Source of the DNA: Verrucomicrobiia bacterium
GTDB taxonomy: Bacteria; Verrucomicrobiota; Verrucomicrobiia; Limisphaerales; JADLHS01
DNA length: 64,000 nt
Reading direction: 5' to 3'
NCBI GenBank assembly: GCA_026125285.1
Contig: JAHCLO010000004.1
Coordinates: 124,001 to 188,000 of the forward strand
A program made the translations under genes and the position numbers. Below, piece by piece: positions 52,633 to 61,058 of this stretch (its first letter is position 1; each line of letters starts with the position of its first letter). The notes below the pieces were generated by a model. It ran no database searches. It was not told where the DNA came from and saw only the letters and a program-made list of their open reading frames with translations.

Positions 52633-54177
52633 TCAATCGCCGAACCTGATGCCTTGGGCCAACGGCAGTGCTCCAGCGTAATTCACCGTCACCGTCTGAC
52701 GGCGCATGTAGGCTTTCCAGGCATCGCTGCCACTTTCCCGGCCGCCGCCGGTTTCTTTCTCGCCGCCGAATGCGCCGCCGATTTCCGCCCCGCTGGTGCC
52801 GAGGTTCACGTTGGCGATGCCGCAATCGCTGCCCCGCGCGGACAGGAACTGTTCGGCCTCGCGCAAGTCGTTCGTAAAAATGGCCGAACTGAGGCCCTGG
52901 GGTACATCGTTGTGATAAACTAAGGCGTCGTCGAACTCACGATAGCCCATGAGGTAGAGAATCGGTGCGAAGGTTTCTTCGTGAACGATTCTCATGTCGT
53001 GGCGCGCGGATACAATGCAGGGGCGGACATAGCCGCCGCCCGGATACTTGCGGCCGGCCAACGTTTCGCCGCCAAATATAATCTTGCCGCCTTCCTCGGC
53101 GACCCGGGCCAGCGCCTCCTGCATCTCAGTCACGGCTTGTGAATTGATAAGCGGTCCCATGAGCGTGCCGGGGTGGGCGGGGTTGCCGATGGTTACTTGG
53201 GCATAGGCTCGCACCAGCCGGCGCATCAACTGAGCGCGCACGGATTCATGCACAATGATCCGCCGCGTTGTGGTGCATCGCTGCCCCGCCGTGCCCACGG
53301 CGCCGAACAGAATCGCGCGGACGGCCAGGTCCAGATCCGCGCTGGGGGTGACGATGATTGCGTTGTTGCCGCCCAGTTCGAGAATCGTGCGGCCAAAACG
53401 TCGGCCCACCACTTCCGCCACGCGCCGGCCCATTTTGCACGAGCCCGTCGCCGAAATGAGCGGCACGCGGCGATCGTTTAGCAGCCGTTCGCCCACCGTT
53501 GCCCCATCGCCGATGACCAGGGTGAAGATTGCCGGATCAACACCGTTGGCGCGGCAGACCTTTTCCGCAATCTTAATGGTCGCGATGGCGCAGAGCGGCG
53601 TGAGGCTCGAGGGTTTCCAGACGGTCGCATCGCCGCAGACGGCGGCTAGGGCGCTGTTCCAGGCCCAGACCGCGACCGGAAAGTTGAAGGCCGTGATGAT
53701 CCCGACCACGCCCAGTGGATGCCATTGTTCCATCATGCGGTGGTTCGGCCTTTCCGAGGCGATGGTCAGTCCGTAAAGCTGTCGCGACAGACCGACGGCA
53801 AAGTCACAGATATCAATCATCTCCTGCACTTCGCCCTGGCCTTCGGCAATGATTTTGCCGGCTTCGAGCGTGACCAACATGCCCAGGTCTTGCTTTGCTT
53901 CGCGCAACGCGTTGCCGAGTTGGCGGATGAGTTCACCACGCTTGGGGGCGGGCACGGTTTGCCATTGCTGAAAGGCCGCGTGCGCTCGCCGGGCGGCCCG
54001 GTTGTATTCATCCGGTGTGGCCGTCCGGATATCACCAAGGACGCTGCCGTCGTTGGGCGAGTAACTGGTCAGAATCTTGCCGGAGCCAGCCCACGCGCCA
54101 GCGAACACGCCGACATTCTTGCGATCAAGGCCAAGAGCCTTGAGAGTTGCGACCGCGGCTTGTCGTTTTGTCGTCAT
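52633..54177 (-). CDS. Alpha-aminoadipic semialdehyde dehydrogenase-like ALDH (ALDH7 type)
   Basis: 514 residues. The ALDH active-site Cys lies in GTAGQRCTTTRR, the general base Glu in RTILELGGNNAIIV and the oxyanion Asn in ITAFNFPVAVWAWNSALAAV. The sequence fits the antiquitin/ALDH7 branch, with WKPSSLTPLCAIATIKIAEK and GGGRESGSDAWKAYMRRQTV near the end. The neighbour upstream on the same strand is a lysine 6-transaminase that would make its substrate, so the likely reaction is alpha-aminoadipate semialdehyde to alpha-aminoadipate with NAD(P)+. ATG 54177 is chosen; an upstream frame is repeat-derived. Confidence 0.88.
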   Translation of the reverse strand: MTTKRQAAVATLKALGLDRKNVGVFAGAWAGSGKILTSYSPNDGSVLGDIRTATPDEYNRAARRAHAAFQQWQTVPAPKRGELIRQLGNALREAKQDLGMLVTLEAGKIIAEGQGEVQEMIDICDFAVGLSRQLYGLTIASERPNHRMMEQWHPLGVVGIITAFNFPVAVWAWNSALAAVCGDATVWKPSSLTPLCAIATIKIAEKVCRANGVDPAIFTLVIGDGATVGERLLNDRRVPLISATGSCKMGRRVAEVVGRRFGRTILELGGNNAIIVTPSADLDLAVRAILFGAVGTAGQRCTTTRRIIVHESVRAQLMRRLVRAYAQVTIGNPAHPGTLMGPLINSQAVTEMQEALARVAEEGGKIIFGGETLAGRKYPGGGYVRPCIVSARHDMRIVHEETFAPILYLMGYREFDDALVYHNDVPQGLSSAIFTNDLREAEQFLSARGSDCGIANVNLGTSGAEIGGAFGGEKETGGGRESGSDAWKAYMRRQTVTVNYAGALPLAQGIRFGD

Positions 54178-54228
54178 GGGCAAACAGAAAAGGCAATTAC
54201 TCTGACCCTGCCCATGAACCCTGCGCTC

Positions 54229-54299
54229 GTAGCCGCCGACGTGAGGAGGCGGACGGGCTTGAGTGCGAGTCGAATCCGCCTCCTCACATCGGCGGCTAC
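54229..54299. repeat. Near-perfect 25-bp inverted repeat between the lysine genes
   Basis: The arms 54229-54253 and 54275-54299 match at 24 of 25 positions (core GTAGCCGCCGA and GAGGAGGCGGA), loop of 21 bases. Same design as the element at 30707-30781: GTAGC ends, long GC-rich stem, ~21-base loop. Confidence 0.85.
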
Positions 54300-54339
54300 A
54301 GGTCGGGGGGGTAAAGCGCGAACTTGGATTGGGGGAAAT

Positions 54340-54360
54340 CTCTCCCGTCCGACGGGAGAG
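54340..54360. repeat. Short perfect palindrome related to the miaB insert
   Basis: CTCTCCCGTC, one base, then the complement GACGGGAGAG. The same CTCTCCC...GGGAGAG core is part of the palindrome inside miaB (11957-11983). Confidence 0.65.
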
Positions 54361-54406
54361 GCTGGCGTTGGGGATGGAATGTTTTGCATGGGGCGCACGG
54401 TTCAAT

Positions 54407-55780
54407 TCAAGCCGCCAGCTTCCGGCAAGCCGCATCCATCATGGCCAAAGCTTCCACGATGATATCGTCCTTGAGATCAAGCACCGGACGCAGGCGGATC
54501 GCACGCTCGCCGGAGCGGATGACCAAAAGGCCCAGTTCATAGCAGGTTCGCCAAAACGCATCGCGTTGCGCCGTGTCGGGCAAATCAAAAGCGAGCATCA
54601 AGCCGCGTCCGCGCGGCGCGGTGATCAATGGATGCCTGGCGGCCAGCGCCCGCAAACCGGTGAGAAACACTTCGCCCTGGAGGCGCGCATGCTCGACGAG
54701 GTTCTCCGCTTCAATGATGCGCAGATAGTGGGTGGCGCGGACGTAGTCCGTGAAGTTGCCGCCCCACGTGGAACTGATGCGGCCCGGCAGCCGGAAGCAG
54801 TTGTCCTTCACCTCATCGAGGCGCGGCCCGGCCATCACCCCGCAAACCTGGGATTTCTTGCCGAAACAAAGTAGATCCGGCAGCACGCCGAAATGTTCGC
54901 AGCACCAGTTTTTCCCCGTGACACCCATGCCCGACTGAATTTCGTCATAGATCAAGAGCACATCATGCTCGTCACAAATCCGCCGCAGCGTGTGGAAGAA
55001 CTCGGGACGGAAATGATTGTCCCCGCCTTCACCTTGGATCGGTTCGATAATAATCGCCGCCACATCCACCGCTTTCTGCGCCAGGACGTCGTAAATCTGT
55101 TTCTCCGCGAACTTTTCCTTGGCGATCACCGCCGCCGTTCGTGACTCCGGGGGCAGCGAGTAGTCCATCATCGGTGTGCTGATGCGCGGCCAGGGAAATT
55201 TGGCGAAATGCAGCACCTTGCGCGGGTCGGTGTTCGTCAGGCTCATCGTGTAGCCCGAACGACCATGAAACGCGTTTTGAAAATGAATAACCTCGGTGCC
55301 GCGTTCGCCGCGTCCGGCGGCGAGGTTCTTGCGCACTTTCCAATCCATGGCCGTCTTCAGGGCGTTCTCGACGGCCAGCGCCCCGCCTTCGATGAAGAAG
55401 TATCGGTCTAGTGGCGGCAGGCCAACCACGCGCGCGAAGGTTTCAACGAACGTCGCGTATTGCACCGTGTAAACGTCGGCGTTGGCGACTTTCACCTTGG
55501 CTGCCGCCAGCAAGTCGGCTTGCACCTCGGGCCGGTCAAACCAGGGATGATTGAAACCGATGGGCTGCGATGCGTAGAAGCCGTAGAGATCAATCAGCGT
55601 GCGCCCCGTGGCGGCGTCCACAAAGCGCGACCCGCGGCTGCGCGCAACGTCGAACACCAGTTTGAAGCCGTCCACGAGAATGTGCCGGGCGAGTGTGGCG
55701 CTGACCTCGCCGGGCGCGACTTCACACGCGGGCACGGCTCGCGCGCCAGGGCGGGATGGCGGATGATCGAGTGTTTGCAT
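54407..55780 (-). CDS. lat: L-lysine 6-transaminase
   Basis: 457 residues, PLP class III (fold type I) aminotransferase. The Lat branch is recognised from YGFYASQPIGFNHPWFDRPE near the start, the middle HFQNAFHGRSGYTMSLTNTD, the cofactor Asp in LLIYDEIQSGMGVTGKNWCC, and the PLP Lys in LLCFGKKSQVCGVMAG. It transfers the epsilon-amino group of lysine to 2-oxoglutarate and makes alpha-aminoadipate semialdehyde, the substrate of the ALDH downstream. Start ATG 55780. The intergenic region to that ALDH gene (229 bases) holds two repeats. Confidence 0.93.
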   Translation of the reverse strand: MQTLDHPPSRPGARAVPACEVAPGEVSATLARHILVDGFKLVFDVARSRGSRFVDAATGRTLIDLYGFYASQPIGFNHPWFDRPEVQADLLAAAKVKVANADVYTVQYATFVETFARVVGLPPLDRYFFIEGGALAVENALKTAMDWKVRKNLAAGRGERGTEVIHFQNAFHGRSGYTMSLTNTDPRKVLHFAKFPWPRISTPMMDYSLPPESRTAAVIAKEKFAEKQIYDVLAQKAVDVAAIIIEPIQGEGGDNHFRPEFFHTLRRICDEHDVLLIYDEIQSGMGVTGKNWCCEHFGVLPDLLCFGKKSQVCGVMAGPRLDEVKDNCFRLPGRISSTWGGNFTDYVRATHYLRIIEAENLVEHARLQGEVFLTGLRALAARHPLITAPRGRGLMLAFDLPDTAQRDAFWRTCYELGLLVIRSGERAIRLRPVLDLKDDIIVEALAMMDAACRKLAA

Positions 55781-56000
55781 GGTTGGCCCGCGAATCAGAT
55801 CGCAGGACAACACTAGCCACGAGGTCGGGTGCCTTCAAGATGAATGGCGGTCACAGGCCGTGCCGACCGTGGAGACGGAAATTACCGGCGCCTCCACGGA
55901 TTCGTCCGCCGATGACGCGAATGCGTGACGGAAAGTCCTTCAACGGTCGGCGGAGGTTTGGTACTGTTCAAAGCCGGTTGAAGCTTTGATGAGTTCGAAT

Positions 56001-56969
56001 ATGAAAACTGGATTTACCTTACTGGGCACTCTCCTCCTTGGACTGACCGCATGGGGCGCCGATTTGCGCATTGGCATCATCGGCTGCGATACTTCGCACG
56101 TTATCGCGTTCACTGAAACCTTGAACAACCCCCAGGCCAAGGGTCACGTGCCGGGCGGCAAGGTCGTGGCGGCGTATCGCGGCGGCAGCGCGGACATTCC
56201 CGAAAGCGCCAATCGCGTGGAGGAGTATTCCAAGAAGCTGAAGGAACAATACGGAGTCGTCTTCTACGACACCATCGAGGAAATGTGCCAGCACGTGGAC
56301 GTCGTCTTGCTGGAAAGCATTGATGGCCGTCCCCACCTGGAGCAGGTGCGACCGGTGATCCAGGCGCGGAAACCAGTGTACATTGACAAGCCCATGGCTG
56401 GTTCGCTGCGCGACGTAATCGAAATCTTTGAACTTGCGAAGAAGGCACGGGTGCCGGTGTTCAGTTCCTCCTCGCTGCGATTTGCCAAGAATACGCAGGC
56501 AGTCCGCGCGGGGGCCATCGGCAAAGTGACGTACACCGAAACTTACGGGCCGTGTGCGATTGAGCCGCATCACCCGGATTTATTCTGGTACGGCGTGCAT
56601 GGCGTGGAGGCGCTCTTCACCGTGATGGGCACGGGCTGCCAGACGGTGCAACGCGGCAAGACTGCGGATGGAAAAATCGAAGTGCTTGGCAACTGGCGCG
56701 GCGGACGCAAAGGCGTTTTTCGCGAAGACAAAGGTTTCCGAGGCACCGCAAAGGGCACGAAGGGCGAAATGGAAGTTGGCGCCTGGGACGGTTACGTTCC
56801 ACTCGTGGAAGCAATCATGAAATTCTTCCAGACCGGTGTGGCGCCAGTGAAGCCTGCCGAAACCATAGAGATCTTCGCGTTCATGGAAGCGGCCGACGAA
56901 AGCAAACGTCAGGACGGTGCGCCGGTGAAGATCAAGGACATCATCAAGCAGGCCAAAGCCCGCAAGTGA
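56001..56969 (+). CDS. Exported Gfo/Idh/MocA-like oxidoreductase
   Basis: 322 residues. A Sec-like signal (FTLLGTLLLGLTAWGA) is followed by the Rossmann motif DLRIGIIGCDTSHVIAFTET, in which Cys-Asp-Thr-Ser-His replaces the usual GxGxxG end. The substrate-side motif QARKPVYIDKPMAGSLRDVI has DKP for EKP. Short for the family, and the altered glycine motif makes NAD(P) binding uncertain. ATG 56001 puts the signal first; ATG 55989 and TTG 55986 are alternatives. Confidence 0.78.
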   Translation: MKTGFTLLGTLLLGLTAWGADLRIGIIGCDTSHVIAFTETLNNPQAKGHVPGGKVVAAYRGGSADIPESANRVEEYSKKLKEQYGVVFYDTIEEMCQHVDVVLLESIDGRPHLEQVRPVIQARKPVYIDKPMAGSLRDVIEIFELAKKARVPVFSSSSLRFAKNTQAVRAGAIGKVTYTETYGPCAIEPHHPDLFWYGVHGVEALFTVMGTGCQTVQRGKTADGKIEVLGNWRGGRKGVFREDKGFRGTAKGTKGEMEVGAWDGYVPLVEAIMKFFQTGVAPVKPAETIEIFAFMEAADESKRQDGAPVKIKDIIKQAKARK

Positions 56970-56987
56970 CGCACGCCGGGGCACGGT

Positions 56988-57854
56988 TCAGCGTATGACC
57001 GTTGCTCCCGAGTAAGCGGCGATCAGGTCGCGCGCAGCCAGTTCGTAGGCTTGTTGTTTGAGCGACTCGACCTGTTTTTGATCGGCGACCTCGCGGCGCG
57101 GGCGCACACTCCAGGATTTGAGCTCAATCGGTTGCGCGCTGAACACGGTCCAGCTTCCGGTGGGAACGTCCACGACGGCAATCTTCAATCGGATGCGCGC
57201 GTGCTGCCGTTCGTCCGGCACCACCCACCGGAGCACCGGCATCCAGGACACGGTCTTCGTGGCGATGTCCTCCGTGCCCGATTCCAGGATGCCCCAGTAA
57301 CACACCACCACGGACGCGCCCGCCCGCGCTGCCGCCAGTCGCAGTACCCGCGAGTAATCGCCCGCCGGCTCGCGCGGTGTGTCGGTGGGATAACGCTCCT
57401 TCGCAAGTGTGGTGAGGGGAACAACCGTGGCTGGTTTCTCCGAGTCGGTGACAATGATGGCGTTGCGTGTGCGTTGCTTTGAAGCAGTCGTGGTCCGCGC
57501 CGCGGTTGATCTTTCCGATGCCACACCGGTGAACGGCACTACGCGGAATTGCTTGCTCAACTCGGCCACCATCGGCGCGTCGGGATAAATCGCGCCGGAC
57601 TGAACGAGCAGAATCGTGCTGCCGGGCGCGAGTTGTACGGTTTTTGATTGGCTGCTGACGCGGCGGATTTCTTCCTCCGTGACCGGCTGTGAAGGATCAA
57701 GCCCCAGCACGTCGAACTCGTCCAGTTCGCGGTTGTGCGGACCGGCGTGGTGGTAATGATCGTTGTAGCCGGACTGCGATATGGAGCGGACTTTTTTGGC
57801 GCAGCCCACGAACAGGCAGCAGGCGATGAGCAGCAGGAATGTCGTCGTTTTCAT
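56988..57854 (-). CDS. Lipoprotein of unknown function
   Basis: 288 residues. Lipobox LIACCLFVGC. The mature part has a His-rich stretch (NDHYHHAGPHNRELDEFDVL), an unstructured linker, a segment that reads like a nucleoside-triphosphatase-free alpha/beta domain (SVVVCYWGILESG) and a C-terminal alpha/beta domain. No family recognised. It is the last gene of the leftward operon started by the ECF sigma factor, 28 bases after the VIT/vWA gene. Confidence 0.6.
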   Translation of the reverse strand: MKTTTFLLLIACCLFVGCAKKVRSISQSGYNDHYHHAGPHNRELDEFDVLGLDPSQPVTEEEIRRVSSQSKTVQLAPGSTILLVQSGAIYPDAPMVAELSKQFRVVPFTGVASERSTAARTTTASKQRTRNAIIVTDSEKPATVVPLTTLAKERYPTDTPREPAGDYSRVLRLAAARAGASVVVCYWGILESGTEDIATKTVSWMPVLRWVVPDERQHARIRLKIAVVDVPTGSWTVFSAQPIELKSWSVRPRREVADQKQVESLKQQAYELAARDLIAAYSGATVIR

Positions 57855-57882
57855 GGCAGTGATGTGATGGGGTGGTTGATGA

Positions 57883-59979
57883 TCATTTCACGGTTGTGTC
57901 GTAGCGCACGCCTTCCGGAACGGGCACAGCCACGGGAACGGTGACTCCCTCGCGGCCGTCCGTTTGCCGGGTGGAATCCACCGCGATGAACGCCGTGTAG
58001 GCGGACATCAGACTGTAATCCAGTGCTAGCTGTTTGATATAATCTGGGAGTCGTGCGTCCGGATTAAGCAGGGACTGTTCGGTGAGGTCGGCGATTTTCA
58101 TTCGGGCCCACACGCTGGGCAATGCGCTGTTCGCTTCGCCGCTTTCCGCCATCGTTGCGGGTACGCTGAATGACACAGGAACATTGGCGGCGCTCCCGGC
58201 GACGCGGAGCGCGGTGTTACTGTCTCCGTTGAACCGACCCATCAGAATCACCGGGCGGCCCACAAACAAATCCGGCACGGCCCGCGGGAACACTTCTGCA
58301 ACCTGCATCCCGCCCCAATCAATGTGCAGGTCCGTCAACGCCGGATGGCTGATGCGGTCAAAGAACTCCTCCATCACGTGCGCGCCATCGTCGTTTGGAC
58401 CGAGATACGCAACGACGCCGCGACCGGCCTTCGCCATTTGGTTTAGCAGGTATCGGTTCGGCGAGGCGCCAACGCCAAAGCTGAAGATTCGTGAAGCACC
58501 CAGCCGTTGGTGGATTTCGCGGAGGATTTCGACTTCATTGCCGATGTAGCCGTCGGTGAGGAAGCAAGCGAACCGCAGGCGTTGTGGGTCATGCGGGAAA
58601 TCGAGTGCGGCTTGGATGCCTTTGAGCATCATCGTGCCGCCTTCGCCCTTGAGTGAGTGCAGGTACTCCAGGGCACGCTCGACATTCGCCGGGGTCGCCG
58701 CCAGCGGACGGCGGCCGAGTTGCGCCGCGGTCATCGAAAAATTGATGAGCTGGAACGAGTCGCCCGGTCGCAACCGGCGCAGGCCGCGCTCGACGGCGGC
58801 TTTGGCCTGGGCAATCGGGATGCCGGACATGCTCCCTGAACAGTCCAGCACAAAAACCAGTTCCAGCGGCTGTCGCGCGAGCGACGCGAGTTCCTCCGGC
58901 GGATAAATCATCAGCGTGAAGTATCCGCCACGCGCGTCCCGGTGCGTCAGCAAACTCGATTTGATCTTTTCGCCTGCCACGCGATAGCGCAGGACGAAAT
59001 CCTTGTTGGGCAGCGTGTCGTGTGTTTGCAGCGTCACCGCGAGTTGATGGGACGAAGGGGACTCATGGGACACCTCGTGCGTGCGGCACTGGAATTCCTC
59101 AATGGGCACTCCCGCGTCCACTTCCAGTTTCAGCGAGATGTCGTGGCCGTTGCGTTCGCGGGGCTGGAGATACTGAATTTCCGTCTTCTGGCCCGAAGCT
59201 CCATGCTCGCCCAGTGCCACCGCGCCGATGCCTTCTGTCATGCCCGGCGGATTGAATCGCGGCCCCACGACCATCGGGAACACAAATTCATACCAACCGT
59301 CCACGTAAGCCAGTGTGTGGAAATACCTGATCGTCACGTCAATCGCCTTGCCCGGTTCGATGTTGGCCACGGACTGCGTGAAAATGTTGGGCCGTTCTTC
59401 CGTGAGCAGCGACGCGACGTAGCCCTGTCGTTTGGCCGCCTGATAAATCTCCTCCGCTTCCTGGCGTTCGCGGATGATACCGCGAATCCGCCGGTCGCCA
59501 ATCGTCATGATGAATTCATTCACCGCCGCGTTGTGCGGCAGGGGAAAGACATATACGGCTTCGATCTTCGTGTCGTAGGGATTGTGGAACTGCTGCACGA
59601 CTTGCACCGAGCCGAGGTAACCGCTGACGGACGCGCGCACGTCCGTGTGCTTGAGCGGCATGGGGATTTGCTTCTCCTCCAACTGGGCCATCAATGCACC
59701 GGAGCCGGGGTTGTCGTCAGCTTGCGGCGCGGGAGCCTCGGAAGAACGGGCGAGAATCCACAGTTCGTCCGAAGTGGTTGGCAATTCACCACGAAGTTGC
59801 GGCCTCAAACCGCTTGTCAATACCGCTCCACCAAAGTTGGGATGCACCGTAGCACGCTGGCTCGGTATTAAACCCACTGGGCTCTTCTTGCAGCCAGAGA
59901 GGAAAGCTGCGACAAAGCAGGACATTAAGGCCGAGAGGCATACAAACCTACGGATATGAAGTGTGAGTTTGGCTTTCAT
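57883..59979 (-). CDS. VIT/vWA lipoprotein
   Basis: 698 residues. Lipobox VAAFLSGC. A VIT domain (about 110-250; LKHTDVRASVSGYLGSVQVV and IRGIIRERQEAEEIYQAAKR) precedes a von Willebrand A domain (about 370-540) with an intact metal site DCSGSMSG and later CFLTDGYIGNE. The C-terminal part is beta-rich and ends in a VPVPEGV stretch. In vertebrate ITI heavy chains and bacterial homologues the VIT-vWA pair binds proteins or surface glycans. It overlaps the cohesin-like gene by four bases (ATGA), so the two are translationally coupled. Confidence 0.88.
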   Translation of the reverse strand: MKAKLTLHIRRFVCLSALMSCFVAAFLSGCKKSPVGLIPSQRATVHPNFGGAVLTSGLRPQLRGELPTTSDELWILARSSEAPAPQADDNPGSGALMAQLEEKQIPMPLKHTDVRASVSGYLGSVQVVQQFHNPYDTKIEAVYVFPLPHNAAVNEFIMTIGDRRIRGIIRERQEAEEIYQAAKRQGYVASLLTEERPNIFTQSVANIEPGKAIDVTIRYFHTLAYVDGWYEFVFPMVVGPRFNPPGMTEGIGAVALGEHGASGQKTEIQYLQPRERNGHDISLKLEVDAGVPIEEFQCRTHEVSHESPSSHQLAVTLQTHDTLPNKDFVLRYRVAGEKIKSSLLTHRDARGGYFTLMIYPPEELASLARQPLELVFVLDCSGSMSGIPIAQAKAAVERGLRRLRPGDSFQLINFSMTAAQLGRRPLAATPANVERALEYLHSLKGEGGTMMLKGIQAALDFPHDPQRLRFACFLTDGYIGNEVEILREIHQRLGASRIFSFGVGASPNRYLLNQMAKAGRGVVAYLGPNDDGAHVMEEFFDRISHPALTDLHIDWGGMQVAEVFPRAVPDLFVGRPVILMGRFNGDSNTALRVAGSAANVPVSFSVPATMAESGEANSALPSVWARMKIADLTEQSLLNPDARLPDYIKQLALDYSLMSAYTAFIAVDSTRQTDGREGVTVPVAVPVPEGVRYDTTVK

Positions 59980-60560
59980 CGTTTTCTTCTTTCCTCGAGA
60001 CGTGTGCTGACAGGGAGTCTGCGTCCATCGGCATCGGCAGCGGTTTGCATTGCCAGCCCGAACTCTGGCTCGGTGTTCTTGCTGACCTGCAAATGAATTG
60101 TCGCCACGCGCGTCTTTCCCGCCGGTAGTTTGTCCGTCGGCTCGGTGCTGAACGCCGCAATGATGACCCGCTCGCGTTGCATCGCCTTGGGATCATAGAA
60201 CGGCGGCTCGGCGAACGCCGCGTGCTCACCGCCCTCGATGCCCACGATCTTCGCGGTGGTGTTCGTGACCGAGAACTCCAGTTGATACGCCGCAAGCGGC
60301 TTGCCTGGTGAGTCCACGAAAACGTCCACCGCCACGAAGCGCATGCTCGCGCTGGCTGACGTCGGGGTTTGGGCGGACACTTGGCCGCTCACGACAAATA
60401 ACCCCAACGCGAGTGCCAACACGGCGTAGCGCAGATTTGCAATCAGCCGTATCGCGGACTTGCAGTCCGCTGATCGTCCGACTGCAGGCAAGGTCCAGCA
60501 GGTTGAAAACCTGCGATACAGCAGACTGCAAGTCTGCGCTACTTTGGCGGGCAACTTCAC
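59976..60560 (-). CDS. Exported cohesin-like domain protein with repeat-derived N-terminus
   Basis: 194 residues from GTG 60560, which overlaps the stop of the dockerin-like gene (GTGA). The first ~40 residues are repeat-encoded (QTCSLLYRRFSTCW and RSADCKSAIRL). They run straight into a signal-like helix (YAVLALALGLFVVSGQVSA). The mature part starts MRFVAVDVFVDSPGKPLAAY, then EFSVTNTTAKIVGIEGGEHA and VATIHLQVSK. The nine-strand sandwich, VDVFVDS start and strand order resemble cohesin, but the length is short. The neighbouring dockerin-like module supports the assignment, but binding must be tested. It is also coupled to the VIT/vWA gene. Confidence 0.55.
   Translation of the reverse strand: MKLPAKVAQTCSLLYRRFSTCWTLPAVGRSADCKSAIRLIANLRYAVLALALGLFVVSGQVSAQTPTSASASMRFVAVDVFVDSPGKPLAAYQLEFSVTNTTAKIVGIEGGEHAAFAEPPFYDPKAMQRERVIIAAFSTEPTDKLPAGKTRVATIHLQVSKNTEPEFGLAMQTAADADGRRLPVSTRLEERRKR
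60449..60543. repeat. Palindromic repeat inserted in the signal-peptide region
   Basis: Three nested palindromes: GCGGACTTGCAGTCCGC, GCAGGTTGAAAACCTGC and GCAGACTGCAAGTCTGC, with GTATCGC and GCGATAC ends. On the minus strand it encodes QTCSLLYRRFSTCW and RSADCKSAIR in frame with the cohesin-like gene. Confidence 0.8.
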
Positions 60561-61024
60561 GAAGGTCCGCCTTTCTCCAGTTTCACGGCCAGTGCCGCGA
60601 TGATTTCTGCATCGCGGCGGTCCACCACGCCGTCGCCGTTCAGGTCCAGCGTGGCAGGCAGTGGGGTGTTGGTTTGCAGTTCGCGGGCGAGGTGAAAGGC
60701 ATCCAGAATGTCCACCCGTCCATCGCGATTCAGGTCTTCGCGGGCGAAATCCGGTCGGATCGGTTTGGTCAGCGTGTGCGCCAACAAGGCCAACACCACA
60801 CAGGCTGAGGCAAAGGCCGGCCAGAGCAACCAAGGGTTAAGCCCACGCCCGCGCCGGCTTTCCCGTCTGGCCAGATGTTGTCTGGCGGCCTTCAAGACTG
60901 ACGCATCAACAGACGGCGGCACGAACAGCGGCTGCGGGGTGAGCCGCTTCAGCGCAGCCACCAGCTTGGGCGACGCTTCCGTTTCGTCATTCGCTTCCGG
61001 CTGGTTAAGTGGTTTCGTGTCCAT
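60557..61024 (-). CDS. Single-span membrane protein with dockerin-like module, possible anti-sigma
   Basis: 155 residues. A cytoplasmic ~75-residue part (SPKLVAALKRLTPQPLFVPP) precedes one membrane helix (LLWPAFASACVVLALLAHTL). Outside lie two Ca-binding, EF-hand-like dockerin segments: EDLNRDGRVDILDAFHLARE and LDLNGDGVVDRRDAEIIAAL. That is a dockerin type I pattern. Lying 34 bases after an ECF sigma gene, the cytoplasmic part may act as the anti-sigma partner, although it lacks the ZAS Cys/His motif. The stop overlaps the GTG start of the cohesin-like gene. Confidence 0.7.
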   Translation of the reverse strand: MDTKPLNQPEANDETEASPKLVAALKRLTPQPLFVPPSVDASVLKAARQHLARRESRRGRGLNPWLLWPAFASACVVLALLAHTLTKPIRPDFAREDLNRDGRVDILDAFHLARELQTNTPLPATLDLNGDGVVDRRDAEIIAALAVKLEKGGPS

Positions 61025-61058
61025 TCAATGGGTTAAGTGATTCACCGGGCGGGAAGGT

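Noticed and set aside
59976..60833. The longer 285-codon form of the cohesin-like gene
   Set aside because: The extra N-terminal part overlaps the dockerin-like gene in another frame and has no signal or domain. The GTG overlapping the previous stop is a better start.
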